NCBI GenBank assembly: GCA_946533395.1
Contig: CAMNBU010000014.1
Location: forward strand, 1 to 53,668
DNA: 53,668 bases
Origin: UBA4292 sp002395865
GTDB taxonomy: Bacteria > Bacillota > Clostridia > Lachnospirales > Lachnospiraceae
Direction of reading: 5' to 3'
Shown here piece by piece: positions 15,626 through 24,424 of the stretch. Position numbers and translations under genes: made by a program. The first letter of the stretch is position 1. Each line of letters starts with the position of its first letter. Below the pieces are notes generated by a model. That model had not been told where the DNA came from. It ran no database searches and saw only the letters and a program-made list of their open reading frames with translations.

Positions 15626-16984
15626 ATGACAGACGCACTTGAGAAAATGAAGGACAGTATCGAAAAGCTGACCGAGAGTAAGAAATACGGTACGCTAAGA
15701 GATATACTGTCGACCATGAACGCGGCCGATATAGCCGTACTTCTGGAGGATACTGACGAGAGCCAGCTTCCTCTCCTTTTCCGCCTGCTCCCCAAGGAGC
15801 TTGCTGCGGACACATTCGTAGAGATGAGCTCCGATGAACAGGAGCTCCTTATCAAGAGCTTTTCGGATTCCGAGCTGAAGGAAGTCGTCGACGAGCTTTA
15901 CGTCGATGATGCCGCCGACCTCGTCGAGGAGATGCCCGCCAATGTTGTAAAGCGTATCCTCTCCCAGGCCGACCCCGAGAAGAGACAGATGATCAACAAT
16001 ATCCTTAAGTACCCGGAGGACTCGGCAGGAAGCATCATGACCACTGAGTTCGTCGATCTCAGACCGCACATGACGGTCGAGGAGGCGATCCTGCGCATCA
16101 GGCGCTCGGGTATCGACAAGGAGACCATCAACAACTGTTATGTCACGGCGAAGGACCGAAAGCTCATAGGCATGGTCACCATCCGTGACCTGATCCTTTC
16201 GGACGGCGAGAAAGAGATGACAGATATCATGGACGAGAACGTCATCTCCGTAAATACCATGGAGGACCAGGAGGCCGTGGCCCTGGCCTTCAGTAAGTAC
16301 GACCTTCTGGCCATGCCTGTCGTGGACGGCGAGGGCAGACTGGTCGGTATCGTAACAGTCGACGATGTACTCGATGTCATGGAAAAGGAGACCACAGAGG
16401 ATATCGAGAAGATGGCCGCTATTATGCCTACGGAGAAGCCGTACTTAAAGCAGACCACCTTCGATCTCTGGAAGAGCCGTATTCCGTGGCTTCTGCTTCT
16501 GATGATCTCGGCCACATTTACGGGCATGATCATCACATCATTTGAGGACGCTCTTCAATCCTTCGTCGTACTGACCGCTTACATACCCATGCTGATGGAT
16601 ACGGGCGGTAACACAGGCGGACAGGCATCCGTTACGGTCATCCGTGCCATATCTCTGGGCGAGATCGAGTTCAAGGACATTTTCCTCGTCATGTGGAAGG
16701 AGAGCCGGGTGGCTTTGGCCTGCGGCGTGACCCTTGCGATATGCAATTTTGCCAAGCTCATGATATTCGACCGCCTCGAGCTTACGGTGGCGCTCGTCAT
16801 ATGTCTGACACTTGTCGTAACCATATTCTGTGCGAAGCTCGTGGGATGTACTCTTCCGCTTCTTGCAAAAAAGCTCGGCTTTGACCCCGCGGTAATGGCC
16901 AGCCCTTTTATAACCACCATAGTGGATGCGATTTCACTCATCGTTTATTTCCAGTTCGCTACAAGAATGCTGCACATCGGATAG
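15626..16984 (+). CDS. mgtE: Magnesium transporter MgtE
   Basis: MgtE is a homodimeric Mg2+ channel gated by cytosolic Mg2+. The 452-residue protein has the N domain (about 1-130, helical MgtE_N repeats with LLEDTDESQLPLLFRLLPKE), paired CBS domains (about 135-255) and five membrane segments (about 280-452) with the pore motif MLMDTGGNTGGQ. The length is standard. No clear ribosome site precedes the ATG; a hairpin ends 16 nt upstream. A later ATG (MKDSIEKL) could be used. Expression is probably controlled by the structured leader with its ORF. Confidence 0.95.
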   Translation: MTDALEKMKDSIEKLTESKKYGTLRDILSTMNAADIAVLLEDTDESQLPLLFRLLPKELAADTFVEMSSDEQELLIKSFSDSELKEVVDELYVDDAADLVEEMPANVVKRILSQADPEKRQMINNILKYPEDSAGSIMTTEFVDLRPHMTVEEAILRIRRSGIDKETINNCYVTAKDRKLIGMVTIRDLILSDGEKEMTDIMDENVISVNTMEDQEAVALAFSKYDLLAMPVVDGEGRLVGIVTVDDVLDVMEKETTEDIEKMAAIMPTEKPYLKQTTFDLWKSRIPWLLLLMISATFTGMIITSFEDALQSFVVLTAYIPMLMDTGGNTGGQASVTVIRAISLGEIEFKDIFLVMWKESRVALACGVTLAICNFAKLMIFDRLELTVALVICLTLVVTIFCAKLVGCTLPLLAKKLGFDPAVMASPFITTIVDAISLIVYFQFATRMLHIG

Positions 16985-17021
16985 AAGTGGATTCACAGTA
17001 AATATAAACAATATAAATAAC

Positions 17022-17043
17022 GGGCGGTGGATATCCACCGCCC
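17022..17043. terminator. Hairpin between convergent mgtE and ZIP genes
   Basis: GGGCGGTGG (17022-17030) and CCACCGCCC (17035-17043) form a strong stem. On the minus strand it is followed by GTTATTTATATT and on the plus strand by TCGCTTTATG; both are weak T tracts, so it may end both messages. Confidence 0.65.
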
Positions 17044-17071
17044 TCGCTTTATGTATTTCGATTATATTTAT

Positions 17072-17794
17072 TTATTCAAGCAGGGTACTCAGCAACACAG
17101 CGGCCACTCCGAGGACCGCGCCTGCAAGACTCATGAGCCTGTCCTTTTCCTTTATTACGTGTGGCAGAAGCTCAAAGAACACGATATATAATATCATACC
17201 GGTGGCCACTGCCACCAGACAGGACGTTACGGTCTCCGTGACCAGTCCCGAAAGCGCCGCCATCAAAAGTCCTCCGACCGCAGTCGAAAGCGTGACGACT
17301 ATCGATACCGCTGCCTTCTGCTTTCTGCCCGCGGAGGACAGAGCCGAATAGATCATCATTCCAACGGGTATGTTGTGAAGAGCCACACCCAGCGAAAAGA
17401 TCACACCGCTCTTTAAGTCAGAGCAGAGCACGCTGTATATCGTCATGCCCTCCACGATGTTATGAACAAAGAGCGCGAGCGCGGAAATAATACCCACATG
17501 CGCTGCGTTCTCCGCATCATGCTTCTCCTCGCTGTCCTCGTGATCGGGTACAAATCGATCCAGTATGATGAGCACCGCAAGCCCCGCAAGCATCATCGCG
17601 ATCGTGAGGATGGGTTTTTCACCGACGGCCTCCACCATCTCGGGTCCCAGATCCGCAGCCAGCAGGGAAATGAGTGCCGTAAGCGCCATAGCCATGGACA
17701 GATGCTCCACCCTGTTGGCATGCTTTGATATTCTTATTAGAAGTGCTCCTACAAGCACACTCGCTCCTGCGAGAAAGGTTATAAACAACTCCAT
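17072..17794 (-). CDS. ZIP-family metal transporter
   Basis: A 240-residue membrane protein with about eight hydrophobic segments. The ZIP metal-binding signatures are HNIVEGM in one helix and HNIPVGM in the next; the second usually reads HNIPEG, so one ligand (Glu to Val) differs. A His/Asp/Glu-rich loop (DHEDSEEKHDAENAAH) lies between helices 3 and 4. Zinc is the usual substrate, but iron or manganese cannot be excluded. The start MELFITFLAG has AAAGGA 6-7 nt upstream. It is convergent with mgtE and has no operon partner. Confidence 0.88.
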   Translation of the reverse strand: MELFITFLAGASVLVGALLIRISKHANRVEHLSMAMALTALISLLAADLGPEMVEAVGEKPILTIAMMLAGLAVLIILDRFVPDHEDSEEKHDAENAAHVGIISALALFVHNIVEGMTIYSVLCSDLKSGVIFSLGVALHNIPVGMMIYSALSSAGRKQKAAVSIVVTLSTAVGGLLMAALSGLVTETVTSCLVAVATGMILYIVFFELLPHVIKEKDRLMSLAGAVLGVAAVLLSTLLE

Positions 17795-17841
17795 AGCAGT
17801 CCTTTGCACCGGGTCCTCACCCGTAGTGACAATATCCGAAA

Positions 17842-17865
17842 GGGGCACGGCCTGCGCCGTGCCCC
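17842..17865 (-). terminator. Terminator-like hairpin after the 407-residue gene
   Basis: GGGGCACGGC (17842-17851) and GCCGTGCCCC (17856-17865) form a perfect 10-bp stem with a 4-nt loop, 20 bp after the stop codon. On the minus strand only TTTCGG follows, so the T tract is short. Confidence 0.6.
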
Positions 17866-17885
17866 CGATAATACCAAATATTTTT

Positions 17886-19109
17886 TTAAATGTCAACAGA
17901 AGAATCAGCGCTGTCGGCTGTATCGGATGTCTCCGATGCTTCAGCTGTCTCTGCACCGGCCGCTGTCTCTGCATTATCAGGAGCAGACGCTGCCTCCTGT
18001 GCGAACTCATGTGTCTCTTCCTCAGGCACTGTCGACTCCTCCTTCTTCGAGAAGATGTCGCCTATCTTCGCGCTGATATCCTTGACCGCATCGCTCTCAA
18101 GTACCTTCTCGGCGCCCTTCTTTACGAAGTCCACGCCCTCCTTGCCGAGCTCCACTGCCTTCGAGCCGTACTTCTTGCCTGCCTCGACTACTGTAGGTCC
18201 GTACTTTCCGCCAACAGCCTTGCCGGTCTCGAAAGTCTTGGTTCCGATGTCCTTTGCTCCGGAAGCAGCCTTCTTGGCCAGATCGCCCACGCTCTTTACG
18301 AACGCGTCAAATGCCTCCTGGCCGCTTAAAGCCTCCTCGACCCATACGCTCTCGCCGCCCCAGATATCCTTCAGATAGCGTGTCGCGTATTCCTCATCAT
18401 TGTCCCAGCCGTCCTCGAATACGATGTTGTGACGGAGAGGACGATACTGCGCATACCTGTCGGTGACATTCTTCATGCCTGTGTACTCCGAAGGATCCTT
18501 CGCGTCTGCGATGGTGGTGTATGCGCCCAGTGAAACGAATCTGAGAACTGCGTACTCCTTATCTGAATTGAAGGGGATCGAGTAAAGATTCCAGCCCTTG
18601 TACTTCTTTATGGGTCTCACAAAGTTTCTGTTGAGATTGAAGGAGAACTTAGCCTCCTCCTCTGCCTGTGAGATCTCTCCGAGCTCGCTGTCGGTGGGAA
18701 TGATCTGAAGCTTGCACTTCTCATCCTTGTCCTCATTCTCACCGCCGTTCAGCCAGAACACCACTCTGTTCTCTCCTGCCTCGGGAATGGTGAAAAGTGT
18801 GGCCTCTCCCGCATTCTCCTTGTCCCAGCTGCCCAGTGTGATGACCTCGGTCATGTCTGACGCGAAACCCGTGATCATGCTTCTCTCTGCGTTCTTTACG
18901 CACTTCCAGTCTCTTGCCTTAAAAAGTATTGTATTCATATCGATATCCGATCCTTTCGTTATATGCTGACCGTACTCACCCATCAACCGTATCGTGTTTT
19001 CACCGGCTGATTCGGCCCGGCCGCTCTTTATGAGCCCTCTGGCTCTTTTTTTATATGTCCGCCCGATCTCCTCGCCGGACATGTCCAGAACTATGATGTT
19101 TTTTTTCAT
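17886..19109 (-). CDS. Orphan protein with basic N-terminal module and Ala-rich amphipathic tail
   Basis: A 407-residue protein of unknown function. Residues 1-45 form a short basic module (KKNIIVLDMSGEEIGRTYKKRARGLIKSGRA) that I recall at the N-terminus of other clostridial proteins. Residues ~58-240 look like a globular domain. Residues ~245-330 are a repetitive amphipathic stretch alternating Gly, Lys and Ala (KKAASGAKDIGTKTFETG), like membrane- or surface-associating helices. The last ~70 residues are acidic and Ala/Ser/Thr-rich. An internal ATG at residue 58 has AAAGGATCGG upstream and could start a shorter form. It has its own promoter. Confidence 0.6.
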   Translation of the reverse strand: MKKNIIVLDMSGEEIGRTYKKRARGLIKSGRAESAGENTIRLMGEYGQHITKGSDIDMNTILFKARDWKCVKNAERSMITGFASDMTEVITLGSWDKENAGEATLFTIPEAGENRVVFWLNGGENEDKDEKCKLQIIPTDSELGEISQAEEEAKFSFNLNRNFVRPIKKYKGWNLYSIPFNSDKEYAVLRFVSLGAYTTIADAKDPSEYTGMKNVTDRYAQYRPLRHNIVFEDGWDNDEEYATRYLKDIWGGESVWVEEALSGQEAFDAFVKSVGDLAKKAASGAKDIGTKTFETGKAVGGKYGPTVVEAGKKYGSKAVELGKEGVDFVKKGAEKVLESDAVKDISAKIGDIFSKKEESTVPEEETHEFAQEAASAPDNAETAAGAETAEASETSDTADSADSSVDI

Positions 19110-19178
19110 GGGTATCTTCCCCCGCAGACCGGTTTGTGTTTTTTGTTATGGGTGTCCTCCCCTCCGGCATTTTCCGTG

Positions 19179-19207
19179 ATTATATCAAAACATCCCGTGC
19201 CAATCAA
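19179..19207 (-). promoter_or_regulatory. Promoter of the 407-residue gene
   Basis: On the minus strand TTGATT (19202-19207), 17-bp spacer, perfect TATAAT (19179-19184). The -35 lies in the loop of the upstream operon's terminator hairpin. Confidence 0.75.
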
Positions 19208-19219
19208 TGGACACGGGAT
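19192..19219 (-). terminator. Terminator of the five-gene operon
   Basis: ATCCCGTG (19192-19199) and CACGGGAT (19212-19219) form an 8-bp stem around a 12-nt loop; the minus strand continues GTTTTGATAT. It lies about 37 bp after the last stop of the operon and overlaps the next promoter. Confidence 0.65.
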
Positions 19220-19255
19220 TAACGTTTTATTAATTATTTCTTTCAATTACTTCCC

Positions 19256-20185
19256 TCAGTTCGGCGAAGTCAGTTCCAGCTCGATGTTGAAGAAAGCTCC
19301 TCCTACGTTATACGGCAGTTCGAGCCCATCACTTACCGTGATGACACTTCCGTCCCTAAATGTAAACGTGATGTCTGCCCTACCGGTGAGCACCGAATAC
19401 TCCCTCTTCAGAACGCCAGTCCAGCCAGTCATCAGATTGTCGTCGATATTTTTTCTTATCTTTCCGATACATTCGGCATCCACGGCCTTCTCGCTCTCAT
19501 TGACCGGGTATTCCTTGTACTTCGAGGTCTTTTTATTGATACCGGTACCGTCTTCATTTATCGTAAGAAGAGCCCTGCTGAAGCTCTCGCTCCTCTCCCT
19601 TTCAAAATAAACGGATGTTATATCCTTTGCCTTCGGAAGCTGCGCGCGCTCCCCCTTAAGCGCTTCCTCAAAGAATGACGCGAGCTTCAACACCGTCTCG
19701 TATCCAAAAAGCGGCGACTGGTTGTCCGAAAAATGAATCTTCTCACCGCTTTCGTATCTGATGTCCACGGTTCCTCCGAAGTTCTCCGGAAGACCGTGAG
19801 TGTAGTGACTGCGGCCGTTCCTCTTCGCGAAGCCGCACTCCTTTGCCAGCTGAATTAGCCCGGGGAAGATATCATCCTTAAGGATGGCAATATCCCGCGT
19901 TTTCCCGATACCGTTCTCATCCTTCTCGTAGTATACGAAAACACCCCTGTCACAGATCACGGCATAAGTATTTATATACATTATCCTGTTCTTTACGCCC
20001 TCTACTACGAGTGTATTCAGGGAAGTATTCACTGAAAAAAGGAACATCTCCCCCGACTCTATCTCCTTCGGCGCAGCCGTATTCAACGTCTCGTCCGTTC
20101 CGCCGCACATATTGCCCGCGCTCTGAATGACCATGATATTCTCTGTAAACCGTCTCGGCTTGTGACCGTCATATACTCTTCTCAT
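19256..20185 (-). CDS. Unknown protein, last gene of five-gene operon
   Basis: A 309-residue protein without signal peptide or membrane helix. I do not recognise the family. It has a beta-rich N-terminal part (FLFSVNTSLNTLVVEGVKNR, GVFVYYEKDEN) that may be a PH-like or beta-sandwich fold, a middle region with DIRYESGEKIHFSDNQ, and a C-terminal strand-rich part (DITFTFRDGSVITVSDGLELP). Its start overlaps the upstream membrane-protein gene by 17 bp, so the two are translated together. GGGGGA precedes the ATG. Confidence 0.6.
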   Translation of the reverse strand: MRRVYDGHKPRRFTENIMVIQSAGNMCGGTDETLNTAAPKEIESGEMFLFSVNTSLNTLVVEGVKNRIMYINTYAVICDRGVFVYYEKDENGIGKTRDIAILKDDIFPGLIQLAKECGFAKRNGRSHYTHGLPENFGGTVDIRYESGEKIHFSDNQSPLFGYETVLKLASFFEEALKGERAQLPKAKDITSVYFERERSESFSRALLTINEDGTGINKKTSKYKEYPVNESEKAVDAECIGKIRKNIDDNLMTGWTGVLKREYSVLTGRADITFTFRDGSVITVSDGLELPYNVGGAFFNIELELTSPN

Positions 20186-21362
20186 CTTTGCGATCCCCCT
20201 TTCGCTCTCTGTATCTTATATCCCGCGTGACACGGCGTAAAAAATGCTCCTCTATCGCAGACTTAAGAATTCCTGCCCGGAGCTTTGCGGCAACCGCATC
20301 TATCGCGTCCCTGTCGACACGCTCCACAACGCGCACGGGATAGTTTACCGGCCTGCCGGGGCTGATGTCGGAGGGAGTCGTGTTTGCACGCATCCTGAAG
20401 CCGCCCCTTGAACCTGTCTCCACCGCCCCGTGCGGGAAGAAGCGTCCATTCACGTAGGTGGTCACATCCTCCGTCTCCGACAGCAGAACATAGAAAGGCC
20501 TTTCGAATGTATCGAAGCTCCTGCTCACGCCGTAGCTCTCTCCGGCTCCGATGAGAGCGTACACCCGCCCGTCCACATAAAGTATCTTGCACTCCACATA
20601 GATATCCGAAAAATACGGGTAATCATCCGCAGGCTGACCTATGGCCGTATACGGCTCATAGCGCCCTACCGGAGCATACTTAAGCTCATCCTCAGGGCTT
20701 ATGAGATATAGCACACCATTGTAGACAAATACCGGTGAGAGCACTGCCTCCCCGGGCGAACATATCCGTCCCGCCTCCGGATCATCGACAAATTCCTCCT
20801 CGTCTAAAGTCATCATGGTCGCCTCATCGTAGTAATACTTCTGCTTCAGACGCTCCGCCACCCCTGTAAACCTGCAGTTTAACAGCTGTATAAGCTTCCC
20901 TGTCTTCTCATCGGCGTAGAGCCCCCTCTCCTTCAGCTCGTCGCGAAACTGCGCCGAAGATTTGAAGCGGGCAGGCTCCGCCCTGTATGAGCCTTTTTTG
21001 CTGTAATTCTTTTTATGGAAAAGGAAGTTCTGTATCCTCACCTCGAAAATGAAATACAGCGCAAAAAGCATCGGAAGAACTACAGCCGCGATGCACATTA
21101 TTCTTTTTATCAACGGCTGTATAGCCCCTATCTCGTCTCTGTGAACGATGAGTACCCGCAGTGGATTGACGAACAGAAAGATGAACGCGAGCACGATCTT
21201 CGAGACATTCAGTGCGATCACCAGAAATAAAGCCCTTCCCAGCCCGTCGATGCCCTTCTGTCCCTTGCCCATAAGGCGCACGATCATAAGCGGCAGCAGG
21301 AACATGATAAGCAGCACGGCAATTATCGCGATCGCATACTCGGTCAGTATGATCTGACGCAT
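20169..21362 (-). CDS. Unknown membrane protein with three N-terminal helices
   Basis: A 397-residue protein with hydrophobic segments at about 7-30, 44-66 and 86-106, then a ~290-residue soluble domain, probably cytosolic. The soluble part holds aromatic- and acid-rich stretches (EATMMTLDEEEFVDDPEAG, DYPYFSDIYVE) and a basic C-terminus (RRVTRDIRYRERKGDRK). No family is recognised. It lies 19 bp after the lipoprotein gene and overlaps the last gene, so it belongs to the same operon. Confidence 0.6.
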   Translation of the reverse strand: MRQIILTEYAIAIIAVLLIMFLLPLMIVRLMGKGQKGIDGLGRALFLVIALNVSKIVLAFIFLFVNPLRVLIVHRDEIGAIQPLIKRIMCIAAVVLPMLFALYFIFEVRIQNFLFHKKNYSKKGSYRAEPARFKSSAQFRDELKERGLYADEKTGKLIQLLNCRFTGVAERLKQKYYYDEATMMTLDEEEFVDDPEAGRICSPGEAVLSPVFVYNGVLYLISPEDELKYAPVGRYEPYTAIGQPADDYPYFSDIYVECKILYVDGRVYALIGAGESYGVSRSFDTFERPFYVLLSETEDVTTYVNGRFFPHGAVETGSRGGFRMRANTTPSDISPGRPVNYPVRVVERVDRDAIDAVAAKLRAGILKSAIEEHFLRRVTRDIRYRERKGDRKDEKSI

Positions 21363-21381
21363 GGCTGCCTCCTTTCGGTGA

Positions 21382-21960
21382 CTATCTGCTTATGGCCACG
21401 GCTCCGCCTCCGGACGCAAAGCTTATCTGAACACAGTAGCCCTCCTCATTGTACGCGGTGTAGGTGTACACCACTATGCCATAGACCTCCTGCGACTCCT
21501 CCTCGGCATCTATCGTAAAGCCGCTCTTCTTCACCTTCTGTGCATACGTCTTTATCTGCGATACCTCCAGCGACTGAAATGCCGCCGTGAATTCGTCCTC
21601 GTCTGTAAAGGATGTCATGAGCTTAAAATCGGGTGCGGGTACGAGCCTCGTGAACTCGTTGTCGGGCCACTCGCTTCCGGGCAGCGTATAACCGCCGTAC
21701 GGGTCCATCGTCCACGGGTCGATATCCACGTCATCATCCCCTGTGAGCAGCCCCTCCGTCGCATCCTTCGTTTCGGCAGGGTCTTCCTCCCCGGGATCCC
21801 TTCTGGTCAGGGGCACATCCTCTGTGGTCTCCTTCTTCGAAGACCTGGATGACTTTTTACCGTCGTCCAGGGAATCCTGCGCGCCGGTATTGCAGGCACA
21901 AAGAGCCATTGCCAGTATAATTATCGTTATGAGTCTGTTCAGACATCGCCTGTTCTTCAT
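21382..21960 (-). CDS. Putative lipoprotein of unknown function
   Basis: A 192-residue protein with a basic start (MKNRRCLNRL), hydrophobic core and lipobox LCAC giving a lipidated Cys at about residue 24. A low-complexity acidic linker with Lys/Ser/Asp (about 25-85) precedes a ~100-residue alpha/beta domain ending in AVAISR. AGGAGC lies 5 nt before the chosen ATG; an upstream in-frame start would bury the signal. Third gene of the operon, between a secreted protein and a membrane protein. Confidence 0.65.
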   Translation of the reverse strand: MKNRRCLNRLITIIILAMALCACNTGAQDSLDDGKKSSRSSKKETTEDVPLTRRDPGEEDPAETKDATEGLLTGDDDVDIDPWTMDPYGGYTLPGSEWPDNEFTRLVPAPDFKLMTSFTDEDEFTAAFQSLEVSQIKTYAQKVKKSGFTIDAEEESQEVYGIVVYTYTAYNEEGYCVQISFASGGGAVAISR

Positions 21961-21990
21961 AAAAGCTCCTTTTAACATGCGGCGGCGCAT

Positions 21991-23418
21991 CTACTTTCTC
22001 AGATCCACCATCACATAGGGTGTGGCGTCCAAAGGTGCAAACACCGTGCCCGGGTCCTGATCGAAGGTCTCGTCCCCCTCGGTATCGGTCAGCTGCTTCC
22101 CGTCATAATATACGCGCGAACTGCTCGACATGTGGATGCTGTCAATGGATTCCGATGTGAATTTCGCATCGGTCTGGGCGGTACCTCCGAAGGCCGCATT
22201 TGAATCGTCCCTCCAGGTTATCGATCTGGAGTATTCGAACTTTGTCTCGTCCACCGAACCGCTTATCTGCCCCGAAAAGCTTCCCTTTACCAGTCCCTGT
22301 GCCTCCGGTACGGTTATCTGCACATTGCCGCTGACTCTTCGGGTAAGTATGGTCCTCGGCCCCTGGTCGGAGGTCTTTTTGTACCTTCCGTTATCGCTGT
22401 AGATAAGTTCCACAACAAGGTCCAGCCCCGTCGTCTTCTCCAGATTCTTCTCCACAGGCGAGAAGTCCTCCGCCTCAAATGTCATCTCCAGAACGCCGCT
22501 GTAGGTACCCGCCGCAGTACCCGTGGTCCTGTTTTCAAGCTCACCCGACAGTGTCGCGCTCATAAGATTGTTTGATACGCCCCAGAAGGTACAGGGGTAT
22601 GTAAAATAATTCCTTTTTTCGTCAAATGTGATCTTGCAGGAATATTCAGCGCCCTTCTCATCGGCCAGAGCCACTGCCCTGCGGCTGCATTCTATGTAGA
22701 AATCATTTATAACAGCCAGATTTTTCTCAAGAAGCTTGAGGTACTCATCGAAATGCTTGCTCCCGGACTTCCAGTCTACGGCGACCAGCGCCGTGTTTGC
22801 TATGGCACCGACGATGGGTATCTCAGCAGCCTGCAGCACTTTCTTCGCCACGTTTCCGGCAGGCCCCTTGCCTGTGGCCGCCTCCTTCAGGCTCGCCTTC
22901 GCGAGGGTCTTCGCCATATCGATATCGGCCGTCTTCACGGTCGCGGAGGCGTCAGCGTGAACGACCAGCTCGTATAGATCACTCGGAGAATAAGGAATAC
23001 CCTCTATGCTTATGTATGAGAGAAGTCCCGAGATGACCTGATCCGCCCAGTAGAGCTTGGCATCCTCCAGAAGTCTCCCGGCGATCTTATCCACCAGCGC
23101 CACTCTCTCCACTGTGAGCCCCTTGTCGCTCAGCGTATCCCTTATTATCTGATTGAGCTCCTCGTAGGAGAGTCCCAGCTCACCGTGCAGCTCGCCGAAG
23201 AATGTCAGGTCCCCCATATGAAGCTCCACGGGGTAAGACTTGTAGCCACCGCCCGCCTTCTGCGTTATCCGGTTGTAATCGATGCCCGGTATCTCGGCCA
23301 TATTATTGTTCTGCACACCGTATGCGCTCGCGGGCAAGAGCGCGATAAACGCGCACAAAACCATGAAAAGAGCAACCGCTGCCGCAATATACCTCTTTTT
23401 GAAAGCTATTCTGTCCAC
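21991..23418 (-). CDS. Secreted protein of unknown function
   Basis: A 475-residue protein with a signal peptide (KKR start, hydrophobic core, ASA-type cleavage near residue 32) and no lipobox. The N-terminal half is helical, with an Ala-rich segment near 180-215 that may be membrane-interacting. The C-terminal half is beta-rich with repeated Ser/Thr/Gly patterns (GSFSGQISGSVDETKFEYS). Not recognised. Its start overlaps the upstream lipoprotein gene by 13 bp, and the next lipoprotein gene starts 30 bp after its end. Confidence 0.6.
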   Translation of the reverse strand: MDRIAFKKRYIAAAVALFMVLCAFIALLPASAYGVQNNNMAEIPGIDYNRITQKAGGGYKSYPVELHMGDLTFFGELHGELGLSYEELNQIIRDTLSDKGLTVERVALVDKIAGRLLEDAKLYWADQVISGLLSYISIEGIPYSPSDLYELVVHADASATVKTADIDMAKTLAKASLKEAATGKGPAGNVAKKVLQAAEIPIVGAIANTALVAVDWKSGSKHFDEYLKLLEKNLAVINDFYIECSRRAVALADEKGAEYSCKITFDEKRNYFTYPCTFWGVSNNLMSATLSGELENRTTGTAAGTYSGVLEMTFEAEDFSPVEKNLEKTTGLDLVVELIYSDNGRYKKTSDQGPRTILTRRVSGNVQITVPEAQGLVKGSFSGQISGSVDETKFEYSRSITWRDDSNAAFGGTAQTDAKFTSESIDSIHMSSSSRVYYDGKQLTDTEGDETFDQDPGTVFAPLDATPYVMVDLRK

Positions 23419-24317
23419 AGACCCACCCCCTTCGCTGCGTCGATAAACATCTGCTTGAGACCGTTTAAGACCTCATCCTCGGGAAATACGGTAAGGCCCT
23501 CGTCGATATACGCGCCAGCCTGCTCCCAGTCCTGCGTGTATACGGCTGACAATGCCGCGCTGCTCCAGGAGGACTCATTAAAAGGGTTCACCTTGAGAGC
23601 CTGCTTCGCATACCACAGCGCATTTTCAAAATCCGAAGCGTCCATCAGCTCCTTCCACACCGCCATGATATACTCGTCGTCGAACAGGTACTTATCCCAC
23701 TCGCGTCCGGTAAGCCTCGGCCTGTATGCGGAGTATATCTCGTCCTCCAGCGCCCTCAGATCGTCCCTCAGATCATAAAGAGCCTCCACGGTCATATACT
23801 TGAGATAATAGAAATCCAGCCCTCCCTCGGGGAACATATCCATCACGGACGCGTTCGCGTACAGCTCGAGGGCCTCCTCGTATCTGCCCTGCACCTCCAG
23901 AAGCATTCCCTCGAAATAGCACGGATAAGGTGAGGCGTAATTGATCTCCGCTATCGTGCTCCAGTCCTTATAAAGGCTGTTTGCTGTGAACTGAGCCAGG
24001 CTCTCCCCCTCGCCCTTGAGCCACAGTATGTACTCGACCGCGTAGCGAAGAGCGCTCGTGGACGCTCCGGCAAATGAGTAATAGTACTCGCTGTTCACCG
24101 GAAGCTCCAGCTCGGCAGTCCTGTCGCCGTAGCTTTTTATCTCCCTCATGATCTCCATAAAATCCGCGCAGGATGTATCGCCCGACTCCTCTGCCTTCCC
24201 CGAAACAGATTCCTTATTGGTCTCGTCTGTATCAAGGACGTCCCCCGGCGCCTTATCGCACGAACAAAGCCCGAAAGTCATTGCCAACGAGAGAAGTAAT
24301 GCCGTTATCCTCTTCAC
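23406..24317 (-). CDS. Lipoprotein with TPR-like repeats
   Basis: A 303-residue protein with signal and lipobox (TFGLCSC, Cys about 20), a short acidic linker and a helical body resembling tetratricopeptide repeats, e.g. YFEGMLLEVQGRYEEALELYANA and ALWYAKQALKVNPFNESSW. TPRs mediate protein-protein contacts, so this could be an assembly platform for the other operon products. The start is a GTG with GGAGG 8 nt upstream. First gene of the five-gene operon (24317 down to 19256). Confidence 0.65.
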   Translation of the reverse strand: MKRITALLLSLAMTFGLCSCDKAPGDVLDTDETNKESVSGKAEESGDTSCADFMEIMREIKSYGDRTAELELPVNSEYYYSFAGASTSALRYAVEYILWLKGEGESLAQFTANSLYKDWSTIAEINYASPYPCYFEGMLLEVQGRYEEALELYANASVMDMFPEGGLDFYYLKYMTVEALYDLRDDLRALEDEIYSAYRPRLTGREWDKYLFDDEYIMAVWKELMDASDFENALWYAKQALKVNPFNESSWSSAALSAVYTQDWEQAGAYIDEGLTVFPEDEVLNGLKQMFIDAAKGVGLWTE

Positions 24318-24380
24318 ATTTACCGCCTCCCTTCCTATATTTCACGATTTATTCTACTTTACTTCATAACATAAAGGCGA

Positions 24381-24420
24381 AAAAAAAACAAGTCCCTAAG
24401 CGCAGTGCGCAAAGAGACTT
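24381..24420 (-). terminator. Terminator of the 372-residue orphan gene
   Basis: On the minus strand AAGTCTCTTTGCGC and GCGCTTAGGGACTT (arms in 24390-24420, two mismatches) form a hairpin followed by a long T run (24381-24389), 4 bp after the stop codon. It separates this gene from the five-gene operon. Confidence 0.85.
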
Positions 24421-24424
24421 GCAA

